Shown in pieces: positions 17,733 to 25,734 of a stretch of DNA of 32,110 bases. The translations under genes were made by a program, and so were the position numbers. The first letter of the stretch is position 1. Every line of letters starts with the position of its first letter. The stretch is from Deltaproteobacteria bacterium (GTDB lineage Bacteria; Desulfobacterota; Desulfobulbia; Desulfobulbales; Desulfobulbaceae), in assembly GCA_024280455.1 (NCBI GenBank), contig JAJRQC010000157.1, positions 1-32,110 on the forward strand. Reading direction: 5' to 3'. The notes beneath the pieces were generated by a model. That model was given only the letters and a program-made list of their open reading frames with translations, was not told the origin of the DNA and made no database searches.

Positions 17733-18467
17733 TTGCTCACCAGACAAACACGATGGATAGTTTTATCCTCAATTTTCCTATTCAGCCTGTGGCCGTTTTT
17801 AAGCGTCCCGGTACAGGCTGATAACCTGCTCTATGCCCTCGACTTCAGCCGGATCGACCGGATCTATCCTCTTTCCTGGCTAACAGATCTTGGCTTTACA
17901 GCAGAGAAAGATATGAATGTCCCGGGAGGCATCAAAGTAACAGCCGGAGATGGAGTGCTGGTGCTGCAGACAGACAATCCAGCCTTCGGCATGTTGATGA
18001 ATAAACAAGTACACCTTAACAATCCCCAAACCATTGAACTCCAATGGGGCGTAGATACATATCCTGCGGACAGCTCCTGGCGACAGGGAGTGAACCGGGA
18101 GGCGATCATGGTGATCCTGTTTTTTGGTGACCAGGTACCCGCAGACCGTTTTTTTCTCCCGGACTTACCCCGTTTCCTCGGCCTGTTTCTCTGCGACGAA
18201 GACTACGGCGACAGAACTTTTTACGGAAAAAGTTACACAAAAACGGGACGATATGTTTGCGTAGGCAGTCCTCCCCCCAACCTGACCATTGTGTCGAACT
18301 TTGATATAGAGAAAAATTTTCGCCGGATTTTTCACACCGAGCAGGTACCACCGATAACCGGCATCGGTCTGGAGATGGATACCAGTAACCTTACAGACGG
18401 CAGAGCCGCCGCCCATATACAAAGCCTCAAAATTTTCAGGAAAGAAGTACAAACGAGCGATAACTGA
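17733..18467 (+). CDS. Exported DUF3047-like protein
   Basis: 244 residues. Residues 1-29 are a signal peptide with a hydrophobic core (IVLSSIFLFSLWPFL) and a likely cleavage after V-Q-A, so the protein is periplasmic. The body has the general plan of DUF3047 proteins: a segment like I-E-L-Q-W-G-V, then V-I-L-F-F-G, a R-Y-V-C-V-G strand and a final N-F-R-R-I-F region. No catalytic residues can be named. The start is taken as TTG at 17733 because no ATG lies in frame upstream of the signal peptide, and this start is uncertain. The acyltransferase gene begins 13 bp after its stop, so the two are probably cotranscribed. Confidence 0.7.
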   Translation: MLTRQTRWIVLSSIFLFSLWPFLSVPVQADNLLYALDFSRIDRIYPLSWLTDLGFTAEKDMNVPGGIKVTAGDGVLVLQTDNPAFGMLMNKQVHLNNPQTIELQWGVDTYPADSSWRQGVNREAIMVILFFGDQVPADRFFLPDLPRFLGLFLCDEDYGDRTFYGKSYTKTGRYVCVGSPPPNLTIVSNFDIEKNFRRIFHTEQVPPITGIGLEMDTSNLTDGRAAAHIQSLKIFRKEVQTSDN

Positions 18468-18480
18468 AAGGAGTAGCGCC

Positions 18481-20205
18481 ATGTTTACAGTCGATGAAAT
18501 CCTCCAGGCGAGATATCCCGGCCTGGAACAACGAGGCCTCGTCTATGCCTTCAGCCGCACCATGCTCCGCTGGTTGCTGCAGGAAGAGGCCTTTACCGAC
18601 TTTGCCCGACAGTATCCCCATCTTCATGGCATTGAATTTATTGAACAGGTACTGGAGTATTTTAACTTTTCCTTTGCCGTTTCCAGTCGGGACCGTGACA
18701 ATATCCCTGCCCAGGGCCGGGTGATCATTATTGCCAATCACCCGATCGGCTCCCTGGATGGACTTTCTCTGCTCAAACTTATACATGAAGTCCGTCCCGA
18801 TGTCAAGGTGCTCGCCAACGATATGCTGATGCACATTTCCCCAATGCGCCAATATCTGTTGCCGGTCAACAACATGAGTGGACGAACCGGGAAAAAAAAC
18901 CTGGTCAATATCCTTTCCAGCCTGGAACAGGAACAGGCCGTCATTATCTTCCCCTCCGGTGAGGTTTCCCGCCTGAAACCTGCAGGCGTTCGTGACCGCA
19001 AATGGAATACCGGTTTTCTTAAAATCGCCGCCCGGACCAAAACTCCAATCCTGCCGATACACATCAGCGGACGAAATTCTCTCTGGTTCTACGGCCTGTC
19101 CATGCTCAGTAAACCGCTTTCCACTGCACTTCTGATCCGGGAAATGTTCGGCCAGCAAAACAAAAAAATCACTTTCCAAATCGGCGAACTGGTCCCCCAC
19201 TCCTCGTACACCGGCCTTGGGATTCGCAACAAAACCCGGGCCAAACTCTTTAAAAAACATGTCTATCGGGTTGGTAAAGGCCGCAAGGCCCTCTTTCGTA
19301 CTCAGACCGCCATTGCCCTTCCGGAACGACGCTGCGATCTGAAAAAAGCGCTGGACGCAGCTGAACGGCTCGGCACAACACCTGATAACAAGGTGATTTA
19401 CATCTATGACTTTCTGGATTCCTCACCGGTCATGAGGGAAATCGGTCGACTTCGGGAGATAGCTTTCCGGGCCGTTGGAGAGGGGGCAGGAAACAGACGA
19501 GATCTTGACAGACATGATCCCTTGTACCGTCACCTTATTCTCTGGGATGAAGATGACCTTGAAATCGCCGGCGCCTACCGGCTGGCGGATGCAGGCAAGG
19601 TTGTCAGCCGGTCGGGAATAGCCGGTCTGTATACCGGTACCCTGTTTCATTATGACCAGCAGAACGGCTGGTTCCTCAACAATGGCCTGGAGTTGGGTCG
19701 GAGTTTTGTCCAACCAAAATACTGGGGACGACGAAGCCTGGACTATCTCTGGTTTGGGATTGGTACCTTTCTCGCCCGTAACCCGGGGTATCGTTATCTC
19801 TTTGGTCCGGTGAGTATCAGCAACTCCATGCCCTGTTTGGCCAAGGAACTCCTTATCTTCTTTTACCGTCTCTATTTCAGTGCCCGGGACAATACGATCT
19901 TTTCAAAAAACCCTGTCCGCTTTGATCATCCACAAGCTGATCTTGCCGGAGAATTCTGCGGAGATGATTACCGCAAGGACTTCAAACATCTCAAGCAGCT
20001 GCTGGCCAACATGGGGGTTGCCGTGCCGCCCCTGTACAAACAATATTCGGAACTCTGCACCCCCGGTGGCGTCCAGTTTCTTGACTTCAATGTCGATCCT
20101 GATTTTGGTTCCTGTATAGACGGCCTTGTGGTTGTCGATCTAACCAAACTCAAAGAAACCAAGCGAAAACGGTATATGGGAACAACCGGCAGGGGACGGG
20201 GATGA
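18481..20205 (+). CDS. Two-domain acyltransferase (PlsC-like + GNAT-like), OlsF type
   Basis: 574 residues. The N-terminal half is a PlsC-type lysophospholipid acyltransferase with NHPIGSLDG at about 82-90 (H-x5-D variant of the HX4D site) and the second motif FPSGEVS near 160. The C-terminal half, from about residue 290, resembles the OlsB/GNAT-like N-acyltransferases, with A-G-A-Y-R-L, L-E-L-G-R-S-F-V, L-W-x-G-I and Y-L-F-G-P-V-S-I. This fusion is the plan of OlsF, which makes ornithine lipid: the C-terminal domain N-acylates ornithine and the N-terminal domain adds the second acyl chain. It should act at the inner membrane face. The ATG follows an AAGGAG site. The amine acceptor could be another amino acid. 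Confidence 0.82.
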   Translation: MFTVDEILQARYPGLEQRGLVYAFSRTMLRWLLQEEAFTDFARQYPHLHGIEFIEQVLEYFNFSFAVSSRDRDNIPAQGRVIIIANHPIGSLDGLSLLKLIHEVRPDVKVLANDMLMHISPMRQYLLPVNNMSGRTGKKNLVNILSSLEQEQAVIIFPSGEVSRLKPAGVRDRKWNTGFLKIAARTKTPILPIHISGRNSLWFYGLSMLSKPLSTALLIREMFGQQNKKITFQIGELVPHSSYTGLGIRNKTRAKLFKKHVYRVGKGRKALFRTQTAIALPERRCDLKKALDAAERLGTTPDNKVIYIYDFLDSSPVMREIGRLREIAFRAVGEGAGNRRDLDRHDPLYRHLILWDEDDLEIAGAYRLADAGKVVSRSGIAGLYTGTLFHYDQQNGWFLNNGLELGRSFVQPKYWGRRSLDYLWFGIGTFLARNPGYRYLFGPVSISNSMPCLAKELLIFFYRLYFSARDNTIFSKNPVRFDHPQADLAGEFCGDDYRKDFKHLKQLLANMGVAVPPLYKQYSELCTPGGVQFLDFNVDPDFGSCIDGLVVVDLTKLKETKRKRYMGTTGRGRG

Positions 20206-20270
20206 CAGAAAGAAGGTAGACGGTACAATAACGAAACAACGCTGAGTTTTACGGGTAATCAGATTTTTTT

Positions 20271-20969
20271 TTACAAAGAGTGATTTTGAAAAACGGGTAT
20301 GGTCGTTTGAAATGAATTAAAAACCTGTTCCGGGCTGGTTCCCGGCTCATATTCAAATGAGAGCGCCGACCGAAGCTGTCCGTTTCTGCCTTTAACACTG
20401 CAGTTGATGTATGTGGTGTCACCTTTTTTCATCATCCCGTGGTTGCCGTGAATATGGCCGAAAACATGGTACTTGGGTTTGACGGTGTTGACTGCGGTCG
20501 TGAGATCCGAACAACCATGACCAACCGGGCCGTCCTGGTCCATGACCCCGGATGGTGGAGAATGGGTGACGAGGATGTCGATGCCGTCCGGGATCATCGA
20601 CCATTTTTCTCTCAGTGCTTTTCCCCGCGGTAATGCAAACGCATCACAGGCACGGTCATTGAATATCGGCTGCCAGGGAGCCCCATAGATTGTTATTCCA
20701 CCGATCACAACAAGTTCATCCTGCAGATAAACCGCCTCCGGCAGGAGTGATTTTGCGGTAATCGTATTTTCGGCAAGCTGATGGTCATGATTGCCGCCGA
20801 TCACGACTTTGTGCCTGTGCGGCTGGGCCTCAAGAAAGCTGTTGAAGACGGCAACATCCTGCTCCCCCCTGCAGTTATTCATATCACCGGCAAAGATCAG
20901 AATATCTCCTTCTGGAATGTTGACCTGATTATGCAGGGTATGCGTATCACTGAATACTGTTATTTTCAT
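20271..20969 (-). CDS. Calcineurin-like metallophosphoesterase
   Basis: 232 residues from the ATG at 20969 (M-K-I-T-V-F-S-D-T-H), chosen over an earlier in-frame start because the first metal motif follows directly. Metal-binding motifs appear in order: S-D-T-H, F-A-G-D-M-N-N, G-G-N-H-D-H, V-T-H-S-P-P and G-H-I-H-G. T-H-S-P-P-S-G-V-M-D is typical of the MPPED/239FB subgroup, which hydrolyses phosphodiesters including cyclic nucleotides in some members. No signal peptide is present, so it is cytoplasmic. The start overlaps the end of the PHP-domain gene by 23 bases, so the two are an operon. The substrate is unknown. Confidence 0.88.
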   Translation of the reverse strand: MKITVFSDTHTLHNQVNIPEGDILIFAGDMNNCRGEQDVAVFNSFLEAQPHRHKVVIGGNHDHQLAENTITAKSLLPEAVYLQDELVVIGGITIYGAPWQPIFNDRACDAFALPRGKALREKWSMIPDGIDILVTHSPPSGVMDQDGPVGHGCSDLTTAVNTVKPKYHVFGHIHGNHGMMKKGDTTYINCSVKGRNGQLRSALSFEYEPGTSPEQVFNSFQTTIPVFQNHSL

Positions 20970-21927
20970 GATGACCTGTCTCTTTTTTGTCACTGATCAC
21001 TGGGTGGGAAAATCCGGCATGTAACTCCAAGCAATTCTCTTTGGTGCTATTTCTGCCGAAAAGCGGGTTGGTCCAGGCCAATTTTCCCTGTTCATCTTCA
21101 ATTTCAATCCGAGCTGTTGACCAATGAGGCGGAACAGTGAAGACGGCCTCTGTAAAAGAACCACTGTCAAGCCCGTTGATGCTGTAGCCTTCTCTGCGTG
21201 GACCGATTAAGCGAGCATACATGATCGGCGATGTGGTCACCGTCACCATGTCACCGTTGCATGTAATGGTCTTGAAATCAGGGCCCTGGCTGGAATAAAA
21301 GTTGCCTGATCGTATCGCCGTCAGCAGATCCCTTTCCGTACGGTTTTCACAATTCACCATGATCCAGCCGCCGTTCCAGTAGGGTTCCCCCTCGGCAAAA
21401 TGGGCATCATCGGTGGCAAACCCCAGCAAATCGGGCCGATGTTCAAGCATGCTGTCCCAATGGGCCAGGGAGCTGCCGCTGCCGTTTTCACAGTGGGAGA
21501 CATGGTTATAGACTTCCAAACCGTGGAATGGATACCTGACCCCGTCATCAAAGCTGTTGCCGGTCCAGTGTGGATGAGCCCATATCAGCAGAGAACCGTT
21601 TTTAACCGCCCGGTCCATGGCCTGAATAAAGTCACGACCGGCCACGAACAGTTCCGTAACCGCCCCGATAACCACCACATGATGGTAAACGCCGTTTTCG
21701 TCACAGCCGTCAAGCTCCGTTCCATCAAGGATGAGCAGGGGGGCATCATTTTTTTGTACTGCAGGTTCAGGGACCTGCCAGTGATCGGTCAGGGCAATAA
21801 AATCAAAATTTGCCGCAGCATATTTTTCAGCCAACGCAGCAACCGTCAGCTGACCGTCCGATTTGGTTGAATGAAGATGCAGATTACCCTTATACCAATT
21901 CTTTTCCTGGGAGTAATGAACGTTCAT
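20947..21927 (-). CDS. PHP-domain phosphoesterase
   Basis: 326 residues from the ATG at 21927. The frame is open to 22026, but those extra residues are low-complexity and histidine/asparagine-rich, and no start has a good ribosome site. PHP motifs are visible: N-L-H-L-H-S-T-K-S-D-G, A-L-T-D-H-W, an acidic ligand in D-G-T-E-L-D-G, W-A-H-P-H and A-T-D-D-A-H-F. These residues bind a di- or trinuclear metal centre and hydrolyse phosphate esters. The C-terminal third is beta-rich and is not part of the PHP core. The metallophosphoesterase gene overlaps its end, suggesting the two act on related phosphoesters. Substrate unknown. Confidence 0.85.
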   Translation of the reverse strand: MNVHYSQEKNWYKGNLHLHSTKSDGQLTVAALAEKYAAANFDFIALTDHWQVPEPAVQKNDAPLLILDGTELDGCDENGVYHHVVVIGAVTELFVAGRDFIQAMDRAVKNGSLLIWAHPHWTGNSFDDGVRYPFHGLEVYNHVSHCENGSGSSLAHWDSMLEHRPDLLGFATDDAHFAEGEPYWNGGWIMVNCENRTERDLLTAIRSGNFYSSQGPDFKTITCNGDMVTVTTSPIMYARLIGPRREGYSINGLDSGSFTEAVFTVPPHWSTARIEIEDEQGKLAWTNPLFGRNSTKENCLELHAGFSHPVISDKKETGHHENNSIQ

Positions 21928-22066
21928 TGCATTTTTGTGGTTATGGTTGTCTGTGTCGTAGAAAGCGAGCCTGTGAGATTTCGAAAAATCCTTACCACCG
22001 ATGGCGGAGAGCTCGCAACTTGTCACTTTTACGTATTGCCCAATAAGCGTATTTGACTTTTGATGG

Positions 22067-22225
22067 TTTGTAAAAAGTCTTCGTTTCGGTCATCCCGAGG
22101 GGGGAGCGACGCATAAGTGATCACGGGCACTACAGAGTCGGGAAACCTGTGATCACTTACGACGCCGTTCCGGCCCCTATGGTATTAGGCTGAACTATAT
22201 TCTTCACAAATGAAGATTTTGTAAG
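22067..22225. repeat. MITE-like element with imperfect terminal repeats and an inner palindrome
   Basis: The ends are related as imperfect inverted repeats: AAAAAGTCTTCGTTT near 22072-22086 and the complement of AAATGAAGATTTTGT near 22208-22222 share a TCTTC core. Inside, TAAGTGATCAC (22114-22124) is an exact 11-bp inverted repeat with GTGATCACTTA (22149-22159), and the stem extends three more pairs if one G-T pair is allowed. The left part contains CATCCCGAGGGGGGAGCGACG, reminiscent of dispersed intergenic repeats in related bacteria. No gene lies within. It may be a non-autonomous mobile element or a strong hairpin. Confidence 0.5.
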
Positions 22226-22408
22226 AATTCTGTTATTTTTTCATTAACCAGAGATGATGACCTCGTGGAATGTCGTCAGGAAGAAGCACCCTGTTTTCAT
22301 GTCAACCAATTACATCCAGAAAACCACCGGCAGAGTTGTTTTGGCAAAACCCGAAAAAGACGGGTATCCACTTATTGGACAATGGGCTGTATTCGTCCTA
22401 ATCAAACA

Positions 22409-22424
22409 GTTACGCTATCGTAAC
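22409..22424. promoter_or_regulatory. Palindrome upstream of the ABC importer operon
   Basis: GTTACG-CTAT-CGTAAC is a perfect 6+6 inverted repeat 95 bp before the start of the substrate-binding protein. A possible weak promoter, TTGGAC at 22375 with a poor -10 near 22398, would start transcription at this palindrome, which could then be an operator. Tentative. Confidence 0.3.
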
Positions 22425-22518
22425 AATTACATAACACACCCCTGCTATGTTCAATCCTGATTACTTAATGTAATGCTCCACAGAGGGCATATTTTTTCTA
22501 AAAAGCAGGAGGGCTTGG

Positions 22519-24618
22519 ATGTATCCGGAAAAAACAAATATTCAGGGCAGACGCAACATATTCTGCCGCTCGCTACTCATCAAAACAACCATGACCTTCA
22601 TAACGGCTGGGCTGTCGCTGCCGGTGATAGCCGGAGCTGCACCCTGCCCGTCGATTTCAGCTACCGACCTGCAGGGTATCAAAGGGAATTTCCCTCTGCA
22701 GTTTGAACTCAGTGAGTTCCAGGATAAGGGCAAGTGCACACTGACCTTTCAGGAAAATCCTGCTATCGCCGCAATGAACAAACGCATTACCGGCAACCCG
22801 CAACCCTTGCCGAAGGTGGAAAACAGGCTGCCGGCCGAGCCTCTTGTCATTGCCCCGTACAATGAGATAGGTATCTATGGCGGCACACTCGAGGGTCTGT
22901 CCAAGGGAACAGAGTCAGGCACTTCCGACTTGCTTTCCGTCCGGCACGTCAACCTGTTTCGCTACCATGACGATCTCAAGACCGTGGTGCCGAATGTGGC
23001 CAGGTCATGGAAATGGAACAACGATTTTACCGAGCTCACCGTTGTCCTCCGCGAGGGCCACAAGTGGTCCGACGGCGCCCCCTTTACGGCAGAAGACATC
23101 GTCTTCTGGTATGAGGACCTGATTCTCAACAAGGATATTTACGAGAAGACCCCGAATCGCTGGCTTTTTGCCGGCAAACCGATGCAGGTTGCCGCCGTAA
23201 CCCCGACCATGGTCAAGTTCACTTTTCCGGTGCCCACTCCAGGGATTGTCAACCGGTTCGCGGTTGATTACGGTCAACCCTTTCAGCCCAAACATTTTCT
23301 CAAGCAGTTCATGCCCAAATACAATCCCAAAGCGGAAGAACTGGCCAAGTCCGAAGGACTGAAAAATGCTGCCGCACTATTGAAAAAATATTATGGCAGT
23401 TCCGACTGGAAGGATGTAGCCACCCCATTGCTCAGCGGTTTTGACAGGCAGGTCACCCCGACTTTGGAATCGTACCTTGTGGTTGAAGACACCCCGACCG
23501 GTCGTCACCTGGTCGCCAATCCCTATTTCCACATGGTGGATACCGCCGGCAATCAATTGCCCTATATCAATGAAATCAATGAGACCTATGTCAAGAACAA
23601 GGAAGTACAAAATCTGAAAATCACCGGCGGTGAGGTTACCTTCAAGCAACAGGCTATCTTCATCGAAGATTATCCGCTTTTCAAAGAAAATGAATCCACT
23701 GGAAACTATCAGGTCGACTTGGCCCCGGCCCTTGGCGAGAATGTCTTTTATGCCTTCAACACCACCAGCAAGGACGAGGTTCTACGTAAAATTTTTAATG
23801 ACCTGCGCTTCCGCCAAGTCATGTCGCTGGCCATGAACCGCGATGAAATGAATGAGCTGGTCTATCTTGGTCAGGGCAAACCGATGCAGGTGACACCGGC
23901 TGAACCGTCAACGGTTTCCTTTGTCACCAAGAAAAACAAGAACTATATGACCGAATACAACCCGACCAGGTCCAGGGAACTCCTTGCCGATATGGGATTG
24001 AAAGATACGGGTAAGGACGGCATCCTGGAACGTCCTGACGGCAAGCCCTTGATTGTTCGCCTGGTTTACGCCAACCAGGGTGCCCCGGTCAGGCTGCATG
24101 AACTGGTTCGTGACTACTGGGGAAAGGTCGGGATTCGGGTTGACCTGAAAGAGGTCTCTTCCGACGAGTACCGGGCCGAGGCCAATAACAATCAGCTGGA
24201 TCTCTGTACCTGGAAGGGTGACGGGGTCAGTGGGCCGACTATTTCTCAGGATTTTACCGTCATGGTGCCTCCCTTTGGCGACTACTTCAACCCGGGAACC
24301 GGTTTCGGCTGGGCGGCCTGGCATACCTCCGGAGGCAAGGAAGGAATTGAGCCGCCAAGTGATGTGAAAAAACTCTACACGCTGGCGGAAAAATTCATCC
24401 AGGTGCCGCTCGGCTCTGCACAATCCAACAAAATCGGTAAAGAGATCGTTGACATTCATCTAGCCAACCTGTGGAAAATCGGTACAGTGGGTGAGGTTAC
24501 CAACCCGATCATCCACAGTAATGCGCTTGCCAACTTCAAGAAGTTCGCCGCCAAGACCTACGACTTCTACTGGACCTATCCCTATCGTCCAAGCCAGTGG
24601 TACCTCATGAAAAAATAA
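22519..24618 (+). CDS. ABC importer substrate-binding protein, oligopeptide family (SBP_bac_5)
   Basis: 699 residues. A signal sequence covers residues about 10-40, with basic residues (G-R-R-N), a hydrophobic core and a likely cleavage near V-I-A-G-A-A, so the protein is periplasmic. The body carries family-5 solute-binding signatures: a segment like V-P-N-V-A-R-S-W-K-W, L-R-E-G-H-K-W-S-D-G-A-P-F-T-A-E-D-I-V-F and a later R-Q-V-M-S-L-A-M-N-R-D-E. It is longer than typical OppA/DppA (about 530-550 residues), with an extra N-terminal segment of about 80 residues. It starts the five-gene operon and has an AGGAGGG ribosome site 5 bases before the ATG. Peptides are the default ligand; some large members bind oligosaccharides. 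Confidence 0.9.
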   Translation: MYPEKTNIQGRRNIFCRSLLIKTTMTFITAGLSLPVIAGAAPCPSISATDLQGIKGNFPLQFELSEFQDKGKCTLTFQENPAIAAMNKRITGNPQPLPKVENRLPAEPLVIAPYNEIGIYGGTLEGLSKGTESGTSDLLSVRHVNLFRYHDDLKTVVPNVARSWKWNNDFTELTVVLREGHKWSDGAPFTAEDIVFWYEDLILNKDIYEKTPNRWLFAGKPMQVAAVTPTMVKFTFPVPTPGIVNRFAVDYGQPFQPKHFLKQFMPKYNPKAEELAKSEGLKNAAALLKKYYGSSDWKDVATPLLSGFDRQVTPTLESYLVVEDTPTGRHLVANPYFHMVDTAGNQLPYINEINETYVKNKEVQNLKITGGEVTFKQQAIFIEDYPLFKENESTGNYQVDLAPALGENVFYAFNTTSKDEVLRKIFNDLRFRQVMSLAMNRDEMNELVYLGQGKPMQVTPAEPSTVSFVTKKNKNYMTEYNPTRSRELLADMGLKDTGKDGILERPDGKPLIVRLVYANQGAPVRLHELVRDYWGKVGIRVDLKEVSSDEYRAEANNNQLDLCTWKGDGVSGPTISQDFTVMVPPFGDYFNPGTGFGWAAWHTSGGKEGIEPPSDVKKLYTLAEKFIQVPLGSAQSNKIGKEIVDIHLANLWKIGTVGEVTNPIIHSNALANFKKFAAKTYDFYWTYPYRPSQWYLMKK

Positions 24619-24639
24619 ATACTTGTGGTATCAGCGAGG

Positions 24640-24672
24640 TCGGGAGTCGACGTGTTGCCGATTCCCGATTTT
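24640..24672 (+). terminator. Intercistronic hairpin between binding protein and permease genes
   Basis: TCGGGAGTCG (24640-24649) pairs with CGATTCCCGA (24659-24668) as a 10-bp stem with one G-T pair and a 9-base loop, followed by TTTT. It lies 21 bp after the binding-protein stop. Such structures commonly stabilise or attenuate the message so that the binding protein is made in excess over the membrane subunits. Confidence 0.6.
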
Positions 24673-24738
24673 CGTCTGCTGAGTGTTAAGACTTCCAACT
24701 GCTTCTTCAACAACCTCTCAACTCAGGTAGCCAGACAG

Positions 24739-25734
24739 ATGCTCCGCTTCTTGGTTCAACGTTTTTTCGGCATGTTCATTACCATGCTCTTTGTCTCCAT
24801 CATAATCTTTGTGATTATGGAATTACCGCCGGGAGACTATGCCGATCGTTATGCATTTATGAAATTTTCCGGTACCGGCGTCAATATTACCCAAGGGGAT
24901 ATCCAAAATATCCGTCATGAATTAGGCCTTGATCGACCGGCATACGAACGCTACTTTGCATGGATCAAAGGCATTGTCACCCGTTTTGATTTCGGCCAGT
25001 CGTTTGCCTTTGAGACATCGGTCAACCATGTCATCGGCCAGCGACTGTGGATGACCCTTGCCATCCTCTACTCCACCCTGATCCTGACCTATATCCTTGC
25101 CATTCCCATTGCCATTTATGCGGCCATTCACCGTAACGGCACCGCTGACTACGGCCTTACCTTTTTCAGCTACCTGGGCCTTGCCCTGCCGAATTTTCTT
25201 CTGGCCCTGATCCTCCTCTATATTTCGGTTACCGTCTTTGATACCAGTATCGGCGGTCTCTTTTCTCCACAGTTTAAAAAGGCATCCTGGAGTGTAGCCA
25301 AGATGACGGATATGCTCCAGCATCTGATCATTCCGGCAATTGTTCTCTCCTGGTCGGCCACGGCTCTACAGCTACAGACGGTGAGGGCCACCATGCTGGA
25401 TGAACTCAACAAACTATCCGTCACCGCTGCCCGGGCACGCGGTATTCCCGAGTGGAAGCTTTTGCTCAAATATCCGGTCCGGCTTGCCATTAATCCGGTG
25501 GTTTCCACTATGGGTTTTGATGCCAACCGCATTTTTTCCGAACTGCCTATTGTCGCCCTGGTTCTGGGGCTGCCTGAACTGGGACAGTTACTCATTCAGT
25601 CATTTCTGGATCTGGACATGTATGTTGTCGGTGCGATCCTGCTCATGCTCACCTTTTTTATTGTGATTATGAACTTCATCTCCGATCTGGCCCTTGCCGC
25701 CCTTGACCCCAGGATTGCGTTGGAGGGCGGATGA
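24739..25734 (+). CDS. ABC importer permease, OppB/DppB family
   Basis: 331 residues from the ATG at 24739 (M-L-R-F-L-V-Q-R-F). An in-frame GTG lies 114 bases upstream, but that stretch holds the intercistronic hairpin and is not protein-like. The N-terminal R-F-L-V-Q-R-F plus the first helix is typical of OppB proteins. About six membrane helices and the coupling loop T-A-A-R-A-R-G-I-P-E-W-K (EAA-type motif) that contacts the ATPase are visible. It forms half of the inner membrane channel. Its stop overlaps the next permease start by four bases. Confidence 0.9.
   Translation: MLRFLVQRFFGMFITMLFVSIIIFVIMELPPGDYADRYAFMKFSGTGVNITQGDIQNIRHELGLDRPAYERYFAWIKGIVTRFDFGQSFAFETSVNHVIGQRLWMTLAILYSTLILTYILAIPIAIYAAIHRNGTADYGLTFFSYLGLALPNFLLALILLYISVTVFDTSIGGLFSPQFKKASWSVAKMTDMLQHLIIPAIVLSWSATALQLQTVRATMLDELNKLSVTAARARGIPEWKLLLKYPVRLAINPVVSTMGFDANRIFSELPIVALVLGLPELGQLLIQSFLDLDMYVVGAILLMLTFFIVIMNFISDLALAALDPRIALEGG

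Larger units (their letters stand above)
21928..22518. other. 590-bp divergent intergenic region
   Basis: It lies between the leftward PHP gene and the rightward ABC importer operon. It holds a MITE-like inverted repeat (22067-22225, listed separately), an AT-rich stretch, the GTTACG/CGTAAC palindrome at 22409-22424 and the strong ribosome site of the first importer gene. A 68-codon open frame at 22254-22460 shows no recognisable protein features and is not called. Confidence 0.6.

Noticed and set aside
22254-22460. 68-codon open frame before the importer operon
   Set aside because: Composition is not protein-like, no ribosome site was seen, and it covers the likely promoter region.
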